Below are positions 1 to 5,808 of a stretch of 5,808 nt of DNA, one piece after another (positions within the stretch are counted from its first letter, which is position 1; every line of letters begins with the position of its first letter). Location: contig JAOZKO010000032.1 in the NCBI GenBank assembly GCA_029935325.1, forward strand, positions 1 through 5,808. Direction: 5' to 3'. The translations under genes were made by a program, and so were the position numbers. The notes under the pieces are model-generated. The model was not told the origin of the DNA, searched no databases, and saw nothing but the letters and a program-made list of their open reading frames with translations. Source of the DNA: Bacteroidales bacterium (GTDB lineage: Bacteria > Bacteroidota > Bacteroidia > Bacteroidales > UBA1556).

Positions 1-1137
1 AGCAAAATATGGTGGTCTATTTTCGTGTGGCTGACTACTACCGGTATTCCCAGAAGTAAATGTATGTGTATGACCGCCAGCGCTACTAGTATTCCATCTA
101 TTGGCATCACTTGAATGTCGTTGTAATTTATACTGATCGTCGGTACCATGTTGACCGTGATATGCAGCACTATTGGAGCCACCATTGTCTTCTTGATCTC
201 TAACAACAGAATGCCTATGGTTACCGACACTATTTGCTGTACCTGTATGGTCATGACTTGCCATTTGAGTACTGCTAAGAGTTACACTAGCTGCTCCTCC
301 TGTACTATTAGTAGCGAAGGTGCCACCACTACCAATAATAAATCTGTCTTTTAAATTAGGAGTGCCATTATTACCATCGCATAATGCCCATCCCGATGGA
401 ATATTACTTATACTCCCTGTCCAAATAATAATCCCTCCAATGGGAATAGTTCCTTTGCCAACAAATTTCGCTGCTGTAACTTCTCCAGAGGCCTCGGCAT
501 CTCCGCTTACCTCTAGTTTCTTAGTTGGGTTGGTATATCCTAAGCCAAGGTTTCCATTATTCTTTAGTGTCATCTTGGGTTGGTTATTATAATAGGCTTT
601 CATTAAAATGAAATTACCTCCACTTATTTTTGCATTAAATTTCATGCCTGAGCTTAAAATTGATGCGTCTGTAAATAAATATTCTGATTGAAATTTTAAA
701 GAGTCGCTACTGACTCCACTATAGGATGAGTATGTATTAAATATTTTTGTACTACTAGAAACGTGAACATTTATTTTATAATTTGTATTGGTAGCGCCAT
801 AGCTAATTAAGTTATTATCATCACTATACCATGGGTTTAGTAAAAGCCATCTTGAATAGGTATCACTATAGGCAAAATATTTATTAAGATCAGTATCAAA
901 TACTAGTAGTGCATTTGCTGGAATATTCCCATTGCTAGACATACTATTTCTTTGTGAGGAGCTCATTCTAGGAATTAAGAATCCCTTGCTAGTTGATTGC
1001 AAATCTAAAACAGCTGTTGAATCAGGATTAGGATTATTAATGCCCACCTGTGCAATTACAGCAGAGGGTAGAAAAAGCACCATAAGTAAAGCAATAATTA
1101 GTGCTTTAGAAACAATATTGTACTTATTATATTTCAT
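1..1137 (-). CDS. Secreted phage Tail Collar domain protein, paralogue 3 (3' end cut by window)
   Basis: An open frame of 379 codons runs off the window edge without a stop. Residues 1-30 form a Sec signal peptide: a Lys-containing start, a hydrophobic stretch at about 12-28, and a cut near I-A-Q. The N-terminal module follows (QVGI at 30-33, KGFLIPRM at 51-58, VFDTD at 79-83, NPWY at 101-104), then a central region of unknown fold (about 104-190). Next come a tail-fibre-like repeat (NGNLGLGY at 194-201, KLEV at 207-210) and a Tail Collar domain (about 232-272, with IPSGWALCDG and NGTPNLKDRF). The C-terminal tip holds HDH (295-297), HRH (307-309) and HTH (356-358) and breaks off within HENRPPYFA. 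The second paralogue has eight more residues after this point, so the full length should be near 387. An in-frame ATG at 1146, 1 nt after the upstream stop, would add three residues; 1137 gives the more ordinary signal peptide. The family is clear but the biological role is not known. Confidence 0.9.
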   Translation of the reverse strand, partial: MKYNKYNIVSKALIIALLMVLFLPSAVIAQVGINNPNPDSTAVLDLQSTSKGFLIPRMSSSQRNSMSSNGNIPANALLVFDTDLNKYFAYSDTYSRWLLLNPWYSDDNNLISYGATNTNYKINVHVSSSTKIFNTYSSYSGVSSDSLKFQSEYLFTDASILSSGMKFNAKISGGNFILMKAYYNNQPKMTLKNNGNLGLGYTNPTKKLEVSGDAEASGEVTAAKFVGKGTIPIGGIIIWTGSISNIPSGWALCDGNNGTPNLKDRFIIGSGGTFATNSTGGAASVTLSSTQMASHDHTGTANSVGNHRHSVVRDQEDNGGSNSAAYHGQHGTDDQYKLQRHSSDANRWNTSSAGGHTHTFTSGNTGSSQPHENRPPYFA

Positions 1138-1147
1138 ATCAAACATC

Positions 1148-2272
1148 TTAATTAGTTCTTATAATAAAAGCCAGAACATAGAATGCTGGTCTGTTTTCAT
1201 GACTTTGCCCACTTCCTGCATCATTAATATTAAGGCTATGAGAATGTGCGCTTTGCTCATTTGTTTTCCCCCAGTTGGCAGTACTACTATGGCTAAATAA
1301 ATCATATTCTTCATAGTTTCCATCATCGGTAAACCAAGCAATACTATTGGATCCATTGTTATCGCTTTGATCTCTGACTACTTTATGGGTATGATCTCCT
1401 GGATTATCGGTGGTGCCGGTATGCCCATGACTTGGCATTTCACCAACAGAAAGCGTTACACTAGCTGCTCCTCCTGATGCATTTACCGCATAGCTTGCGC
1501 CAGCACCTACAACAAATCTGTCTGTTAAATTAGGAGTGCCATTTGCTCCATCACAAAGTGTCCAACCTGAAGGAATACTAGAGATACTTCCCGACCACAT
1601 AACGATGCTACCAACTGGTGCAATTCCATTTCCATTAAACTTATCAGCAGTTACGTTACCACTTACTTTTATTTCTCCATTTACTTCTAATTTTTCAGTT
1701 GGATTTGTATAACCCAATCCTAAATTACCATTCTGCCTTAGAGTCATTACAGGCAAACCATTATATAAAGCACGTATTAGGTTGAAATTATAGCCTGATA
1801 ATTTTGCATTAAATACTATACCAGAGGTGGAAACTAGGTAATCGGTAAAAGTAAATGCTGTTTGAAATGCATTTGAATCTCCGTTAACAGCATTATATGT
1901 TGAAGAAATTCTGAAAATACTATTACCACCTGATGGAGCAATATTTACTTTAAAATTATTACTGGTTGCGCCATAATGTATTACACCGTTTTCCTCGGCA
2001 TACCAAGGATTTAGAATTACCCATTGCGAACTAGAACTACTCCAGAAAAGGAATTTCTTAATGTCAGTATCGAATACCATTAGCGAGTGGGCAGGTGAAA
2101 CAATATTGTTTCGTTCTGTGCTCGTCATTCGAGGAATAAGAAAACCCTTCGACATGGATTTTAAATCTAATACTGAGGTAGAATCAGGGATTGGATTATC
2201 AATGCCTACCTGCGCTGTTAGCGAGGAAGTCGCAATAAAAACAAAGCATAAAACTAATAAATATATTTTCAT
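1148..2272 (-). CDS. Secreted phage Tail Collar domain protein, paralogue 2
   Basis: This is a complete 374-residue protein. Residues 1-20 are a signal peptide with a likely cut at L-T-A/Q and no lipobox cysteine at the cut, so it should be exported as a soluble or surface-attached protein. The order is QVGI (21-24), KGFLIPRM (42-49), VFDTD (66-70), NPWY (88-91), an unassigned central domain (about 91-178), NGNLGLGY (181-188) with KLEV (194-197), and a Tail Collar domain at about 219-258 (IPSGWTLCDG, NGTPNLTDRF). The His-rich tip has HGH (282-284), HTH (294-296) and HSH (343-345) and ends HENRPAFYVLAFIIRTN, the usual hydrophobic end of collar-tip proteins. It lacks about four residues (near residues 56-60) that both neighbours have before the P-A-N motif. 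It starts 18 bp after the previous stop with an A-rich leader (GTAAAATATAATAAT). A role as a trimeric fibre or adhesin tip is inferred. Confidence 0.93.
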   Translation of the reverse strand: MKIYLLVLCFVFIATSSLTAQVGIDNPIPDSTSVLDLKSMSKGFLIPRMTSTERNNIVSPAHSLMVFDTDIKKFLFWSSSSSQWVILNPWYAEENGVIHYGATSNNFKVNIAPSGGNSIFRISSTYNAVNGDSNAFQTAFTFTDYLVSTSGIVFNAKLSGYNFNLIRALYNGLPVMTLRQNGNLGLGYTNPTEKLEVNGEIKVSGNVTADKFNGNGIAPVGSIVMWSGSISSIPSGWTLCDGANGTPNLTDRFVVGAGASYAVNASGGAASVTLSVGEMPSHGHTGTTDNPGDHTHKVVRDQSDNNGSNSIAWFTDDGNYEEYDLFSHSSTANWGKTNEQSAHSHSLNINDAGSGQSHENRPAFYVLAFIIRTN

Positions 2273-2290
2273 ATTATTATATTTTACAGA

Positions 2291-3430
2291 TTAATTAATT
2301 CGCATTATATAGGCTAAACTATAATATGGAGGCTTATTTTCGTGAGCCTGACCACCACCAGTATCATTAACACTAAGTGTATGTGAATGGCCACCACTAT
2401 AACTAGAATTCCCTCTATTTGCATTGCTTGAATGTCGATAAAGGTCATAGTCATGCCAACCATTATTTGTAGTTTGTTTAAATGCTAGACTAGTTCCTCC
2501 GCCATTTTCTTCTTGATTTCGAGCTACATAATGCCTATGCTGCCCATCTGAAGAAGTACTTCCGGAATGATCATGTGCAGGCAATTGAGCTTCTGTAAGC
2601 GTAACTTCATTGGCTCCACCAGTATTGCCAACAGCATAGCTGCCACCTGCTCCCATAATGAATTTGTCTTTTAAATTTGGAGTGCCATTATTGCCATCAC
2701 AAAGAGCCCATTCTGCAGGTAAATTAAGCAAACTACCCGACCACATAATAATAGTACCAACAGCTACGGCGCCATCACCTATAAATTCGTCAGCAGTAAT
2801 ATTAGAAGATGCTTTTATGTTTCCATCTACTTCGAGCTTTTTTGTTGGATTAGAATATCCTAAACCTAAATTCCCATTGTGCTTTAGTGTTAATACAGGG
2901 CTATTATTATAAAATGCCTGCATTAAAATAAAATTGCCACCAGCTACTTTTGAGTTAAATTTAACACCAGAAGTTGATACCCCTCCATCAGTAAAAACAA
3001 ATTCGGATTGGAATAATGAAGAATTACTACTAATACCATTATATGAAGAAGAAACTTTAAAGATTTTATAACCTCCTATGGGTTGGATGTTTATAACATA
3101 AGATTTAACAGTATCACCATAGCAAATTATAGCGCTTTCTTCGCTATACCATGGATTAATCATCAGCCATTTGGAAACATTGGCATCGTAAAAGAAAAAT
3201 TTCTTTTTGTCAGTGTCGAAAACCATTAGCGAATTAGCAGGAACATTTCCAAAGCTAGTCATTATATTCCTTTCCGAAGAACTCATCCTAGGAATTAGAA
3301 AGCCTTTTGTAGTGGATTTCAAATCCATTACAGAAGTAGTATCAGGATTAGTATTATTAATCCCTACCTGAGCTTTCGTAGTGATTGCTAAGCCAAAGCT
3401 TATTATGAGTATTATTATATATTGTCGCAT
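2291..3430 (-). CDS. Secreted phage Tail Collar domain protein, paralogue 1
   Basis: This is a complete 379-residue protein and the first of three tandem paralogues. Its signal peptide (1-20, MRQ then a hydrophobic core, ending T-K-A/Q) resembles that of the FN3 protein just upstream. QVGI (21-24), KGFLIPRM (42-49), VFDTD (70-74) and NPWY (92-95) mark the N-terminal module, followed by an unassigned central domain (about 96-182). NGNLGLGY (185-192) and KLEV (198-201) mark a tail-fibre-like repeat. The Tail Collar domain spans about 223-262 (WALCDGNNG, TPNLKDKF); its usual P-S-G-W is P-A-E-W here. The tip carries HDH (286-288), HRH (298-300) and HSH (348-350) and ends HENKPPYYSLAYIMRIN. Only 4 bp separate its ATG from the preceding TAA, which suggests translational coupling to the FN3 gene. 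No C-terminal type IX secretion signal is apparent. The function is inferred only as an extracellular fibre or binding protein. Confidence 0.93.
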   Translation of the reverse strand: MRQYIIILIISFGLAITTKAQVGINNTNPDTTSVMDLKSTTKGFLIPRMSSSERNIMTSFGNVPANSLMVFDTDKKKFFFYDANVSKWLMINPWYSEESAIICYGDTVKSYVINIQPIGGYKIFKVSSSYNGISSNSSLFQSEFVFTDGGVSTSGVKFNSKVAGGNFILMQAFYNNSPVLTLKHNGNLGLGYSNPTKKLEVDGNIKASSNITADEFIGDGAVAVGTIIMWSGSLLNLPAEWALCDGNNGTPNLKDKFIMGAGGSYAVGNTGGANEVTLTEAQLPAHDHSGSTSSDGQHRHYVARNQEENGGGTSLAFKQTTNNGWHDYDLYRHSSNANRGNSSYSGGHSHTLSVNDTGGGQAHENKPPYYSLAYIMRIN

Positions 3431-3437
3431 AAGCTTA
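3428..3437 (-). other. 4-bp stop/start junction, likely translational coupling
   Basis: Reading the minus strand, the FN3 gene ends with TAA, four bases follow (GCTT), and the first collar gene starts with ATG. No promoter or separate ribosome site fits in the gap, so translation of the collar gene probably depends on ribosomes finishing the FN3 gene. This is direct evidence that the two are one transcription unit and suggests that their products are made in related amounts. Confidence 0.7.
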
Positions 3438-5402
3438 TTGTTTTATAGTTATTTGCTTAATCTCAGATGTTACTTTTTCACCATTTGAATAAAAAGCAGT
3501 AATTTTATATTTGTATGTTCCTTCCTTTGGATTTTTATCCTTGAGAGTAGTTTCTGATGTCATTCCTGTAAAGGGCTTCAACTTTGAATCATCCTTCGCT
3601 CTGTAAATAATATAACCTAATGGCTTGTTATCGCCATCGTATTTCCAAGATAACGTGATTTCTTTAGTAGAGCTTTTATACTTTAGTTTGATTTTAGTAA
3701 TTGTTCCATCAGCTTGCAATACCTTTTCGGAATTAAGACTGTAAGTATTGGATACAACGGATTCGTTACCAGTTGAGTCCAATGCAGTAATTACATAATT
3801 AAGCGGTTGATAAGTATGTTCTTGATTGTCGATAAAACTAGTGCCAACAATTAGTTCTTCATTTAGTTTATTGGTATCGTTATTTGATATTAAATACAAA
3901 TTATAGCCAGCTAAATCATCTTCTTTATTAGCAACCCACTTTATTGCAATGCCATTATCAGCTCTAGTTGCTTGCTTAATAAATGGTTTTGAAGGGGGAG
4001 TAATATCAGGCATTTTTACAATTAGCAAATCACTTTTCTCACTAGTATTAAAACTTGTATCCAATGCAACTACATAGTATGTAAATGAGTTTTTAACTGT
4101 TAGCGAAATCTTATCTTCAAAATATGCGCTATCAATATTATGGGCATTCATTAGCGTATATTGCTTGGACTTGGACTCTTTGCGATAAACGCGATAGCTC
4201 ATAAAATCAGCTGTTTCAACAGCATCCCAACGGAAAATGATTTTGCCTTTATCGCCAAAGGTGAAGCTGAGATTTGTTGGTTTTGCAGGAGCAGCTAAAT
4301 CAAGAAAAACAATATCAGCCTCGTCAGATATGGATTTGTTTCCTGCACTATCAATTGCTTCCACAGCAACTTTATACTTGCCAGCGGATTGCACACTAAA
4401 GCCATATTTATTAGTATCAGCAGCAATTAATGATGTATTGATTTTTGTTGCCATACTATCCCCTTGGGATTTCAAATAAATATTAAATCCTAATAAATCC
4501 GTAGCTCCCTTTATCTTCCACGATAGAATAACGGATTGTGTTTTGTCATTAACTTTGGGAATTATTTTCTTTGGTTTTGGTGGAGGAATAATATCTTTAA
4601 AATCTACTTCTAGAACTGTAGAAAGCTCTCCTTTGTTTCCAAAATAATCTAAGGCTTCAATCTGATATTTATAATTATTACCAAGCTTTACTTCTTCATC
4701 GGTATATTTTATCTTCGGATAATCTTTTATCCCTTTTTCATTTACAATTTTAGAAATCAATATTGGATCAGAATTTAGCTTTGTCTTCTCACCATCATTT
4801 GCTGATTTATAAATATTTACCGCATAAAATCTTTCAGTATTAGGGAGCCAATTAAATACTATACTTTTATTGTTTTCTTGATAGGCATTAATACTATCAG
4901 GAGGAGTAATAGGACTGTATTTACCAGTAGTAAAACTCTCTGATACTACCATTTCATTTGTGGAATTAGCAGCAGTAATTTTATAATAATAGCTTTCTCC
5001 TACTTGAATAGTTTTGTCGATATATCTTAATCCCATTGCATCAGCAAGGTCTTTGTTTTGGATAATATTAAGAATCAAAACTAGTTTAATAATTCCCTCA
5101 GAAGTATTCTCATCCGAATTTAGCAACTCTATTAGTTTCTTAGTTGATTCATCGTAATTATTGCCAACTTCTGCAACAGTTTTTTGCTTTATAGGACTCT
5201 GATTTATCTTTTGCCAATTAGTAGAATTTGTTTTTCTATAAATATCTAAACCCTGCTTATTCTTCAAATCATTAGTAAAAATTCTTAATTCAATAGCATT
5301 ATCAATGTCTGCTGAATTATTCACATACAATATGGTCTTTTGGGCTTCCAAGCTTGTTGCTAGTCCAAATGCAAAAAATAATATTATAATAATTCTACTC
5401 AT
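3435..5402 (-). CDS. Secreted fibronectin type III repeat protein (about six FN3-like modules)
   Basis: From the ATG at 5402 this is 655 residues. The signal peptide (1-20: MSR, then IIIILFFAFGLATS, cut near L-E-A/Q) aligns with that of the next gene, where FGLA recurs. I therefore prefer this start over in-frame ATGs at 5423 and 5432, which overlap the upstream gene and only lengthen the n-region. FN3-like modules are judged from repeated patterns: a strand with a Trp (FNW, LSW, FRW, IKW), then a Tyr strand (NIYKS, NIYLK, RVYRK, NLYLI, IIYRA), then a Y-x-(V/I)-x-A strand often ending D..GN. They lie near 45-158, 167-267, 274-367, 371-464, 469-555 and 566-653. Module 1 holds a roughly 50-residue insertion that looks helical (about 78-126). 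There is no catalytic motif, transmembrane segment, lipobox or evident type IX sorting domain. FN3 arrays usually act as spacers or binding scaffolds outside the cell. A stalk or anchor partner for the downstream collar proteins is inferred from the operon only. Confidence 0.9.
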   Translation of the reverse strand: MSRIIIILFFAFGLATSLEAQKTILYVNNSADIDNAIELRIFTNDLKNKQGLDIYRKTNSTNWQKINQSPIKQKTVAEVGNNYDESTKKLIELLNSDENTSEGIIKLVLILNIIQNKDLADAMGLRYIDKTIQVGESYYYKITAANSTNEMVVSESFTTGKYSPITPPDSINAYQENNKSIVFNWLPNTERFYAVNIYKSANDGEKTKLNSDPILISKIVNEKGIKDYPKIKYTDEEVKLGNNYKYQIEALDYFGNKGELSTVLEVDFKDIIPPPKPKKIIPKVNDKTQSVILSWKIKGATDLLGFNIYLKSQGDSMATKINTSLIAADTNKYGFSVQSAGKYKVAVEAIDSAGNKSISDEADIVFLDLAAPAKPTNLSFTFGDKGKIIFRWDAVETADFMSYRVYRKESKSKQYTLMNAHNIDSAYFEDKISLTVKNSFTYYVVALDTSFNTSEKSDLLIVKMPDITPPSKPFIKQATRADNGIAIKWVANKEDDLAGYNLYLISNNDTNKLNEELIVGTSFIDNQEHTYQPLNYVITALDSTGNESVVSNTYSLNSEKVLQADGTITKIKLKYKSSTKEITLSWKYDGDNKPLGYIIYRAKDDSKLKPFTGMTSETTLKDKNPKEGTYKYKITAFYSNGEKVTSEIKQITIKQ

Positions 5403-5432
5403 ATTTAATAATTTAGAATTCATAACTACCAT
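5400..5432 (-). other. Ambiguous start region of the FN3 gene, overlapping the upstream stop
   Basis: Three in-frame ATGs lie at 5432, 5423 and 5402 on the minus strand, and the upstream gene stops with TAA at 5415-5413. The first two starts would overlap that gene by 20 and 11 bp; the third leaves a 10-bp gap. The leader before 5402 is A/T-rich (TAAATTATTAAAT), like those of the downstream genes, and no start has a GGAGG-like site. Similarity of the resulting signal peptide to that of the next gene favours 5402. Confidence 0.6.
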
Positions 5433-5808
5433 CTACTTCAAAATCCACATCAACACTTAATATCTCCACCGAGCCTTTAAGTGCTCCTGAAATAACTACA
5501 GGAGTAGGCTGAATATGAAGATTAAAGTTTCCTGCTAATGATACCTTCCCCAATGTCCATTCTCCTTTGTCTCCAAGCCATTTATACTTACAATAAACAC
5601 CTGCGGAGGCGTGCATCCACATTCCAATATCATTTATCTGGAATTCAGGATCCCATGTCAAACGGGTATGAATACCTGCAGCGGCAACAAATCCCACATA
5701 AGGTTTTACACTTGCAATATCACCAATACCAATCCATGGGCTATTAAGCTCTATTTGAGCTCTTATACCCGCTCCAAAGAATACATCCTTTTTGGATACA
5801 TCAAGCCA
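5413..5808 (-). CDS. C-terminal part of an unidentified beta-strand-rich protein (5' end outside window)
   Basis: An open frame of 131 codons plus TAA enters from the window edge and has no stop up to position 5808, so only the C-terminus is visible. An internal GTG at 5697 could start a 94-residue ORF, but the frame continues upstream with ordinary coding sequence, so that start is not credible. The visible part is a series of short strands with alternating hydrophobic residues and Gly turns: FFGAGIRAQIEL, YVGFVAAAGIHTRLTW, GMWMHASAGVYCKYKW, and the last about 45 residues, ending VDFEVDGSYEF. Trp, Tyr and Gly are frequent. A terminal Phe and amphipathic strands could fit an outer-membrane barrel. 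They could equally fit a soluble beta-sandwich at the end of a long exported protein. I do not recognise the family. It lies 10 bp upstream of the FN3 gene and is probably the first visible member of the same operon. Confidence 0.75.
   Translation of the reverse strand, partial: WLDVSKKDVFFGAGIRAQIELNSPWIGIGDIASVKPYVGFVAAAGIHTRLTWDPEFQINDIGMWMHASAGVYCKYKWLGDKGEWTLGKVSLAGNFNLHIQPTPVVISGALKGSVEILSVDVDFEVDGSYEF

Larger units (their letters stand above)
1..3430 (-). repeat. Tandem array of three paralogous genes (unit about 1.15 kb)
   Basis: The three collar-domain genes are direct repeats arising from gene duplication. Corresponding landmarks recur at intervals of 1174 and 1146 bp: the segment coding for NGTPNL(K/T)D(R/K)F is at 340-369, 1514-1543 and 2660-2689. 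That 30-bp stretch differs at one position between the first and second copies (window order) and at three between the first and third. Elsewhere the copies have diverged well beyond what recent duplication would leave, so the array is not a fresh amplification. There is no flanking insertion sequence or terminal inverted repeat. Confidence 0.85.

Noticed and set aside
932..1300. A 122-codon plus-strand ORF, along with other plus-strand ORFs at 148-354, 320-592, 2061-2294, 2658-2912, 4237-4479 and 5538-5747
   Set aside because: All lie antisense to long minus-strand genes with clear domains. Several start or end inside the repeated collar segments and merely mirror them. None has recognisable protein features.
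1159..1356. A 65-codon minus-strand ORF
   Set aside because: It is an alternative frame inside the His-rich end of the second collar paralogue, whose own frame is intact and conserved with its neighbours.
64..2575. Diversity-generating retroelement target at the variable tips
   Set aside because: The tips are variable and Asn-rich, but there is no template repeat or reverse transcriptase gene in the window, and differences between copies are not confined to adenine positions.
1..3430. Prophage or phage tail module
   Set aside because: The collar domains are phage-like, but each protein has a Sec signal peptide and a cellular Bacteroidota N-terminal module. No other virion, lysis, integrase or tail assembly gene is present in the window. 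A prophage further outside cannot be excluded but is not supported.
1..3430. Intramolecular chaperone (Peptidase S74 type) at the C-terminus of the fibre-like proteins
   Set aside because: The NGNLGLGY...KLEV repeat often precedes such chaperones, but here it leads into a Tail Collar domain and a short hydrophobic end. No S74 catalytic pattern or extra length is present.
5413..5697. A separate 94-residue gene starting at a GTG at 5697
   Set aside because: The frame stays open to the window edge with similar strand-rich coding sequence and no ribosome site at 5697, so this is the end of a longer gene.

Overview
The window is a gene-dense, AT-rich segment in which every supported gene lies on the minus strand, so transcription runs from high to low coordinates. 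It most likely comes from a member of the Bacteroidota. Three predicted products begin with a signal peptide ending in A-Q followed by V-G-I and, about 15 to 20 residues later, the block 'KGFLIPRM'. This N-terminal module is common in secreted Bacteroidota proteins. Other support is the low G+C content, the exclusive use of TAA at the four visible stops, and A/T-rich leaders without clear Shine-Dalgarno sites. Genus and species cannot be told from this window.

Layout in transcription order. (1) 5808-5413: the C-terminal 131 residues of a larger beta-strand-rich protein that I do not recognise. (2) 5402-3435: a secreted protein built from about six fibronectin type III-like modules, the first carrying a helical insertion. 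(3) 3430-2291, (4) 2272-1148 and (5) 1137 to beyond position 1: three tandem paralogous secreted proteins. Each has the 'QVGI...KGFLIPRM' module, a central domain of unknown fold, a 'NGNLGLGY.NPT.KLEV' tail-fibre-like repeat, a phage Tail Collar domain, and a His-rich C-terminal tip with three HxH motifs. The fifth gene is cut by the window edge about eight codons before its expected stop.

The visible stop-to-start gaps are 10, 4, 18 and 10 bp (the last falls to 1 bp with an alternative start), so the five genes are almost certainly one operon. No stretch over 20 bp is left without a gene, and I see no RNA gene, CRISPR array, insertion sequence, promoter or terminator.

Taken together, this looks like an exported surface or extracellular assembly. 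A beta-rich protein and an FN3 stalk-like protein are encoded with three divergent copies of a phage-tail-tip-like fibre, which would be expected to trimerise and bind metal through its HxH motifs. Known tail fibres support the trimer and metal predictions; an adhesive or recognition role is inference. No phage structural, replication or lysis gene is visible, so the collar domains appear to serve a cellular secreted protein rather than a virion.
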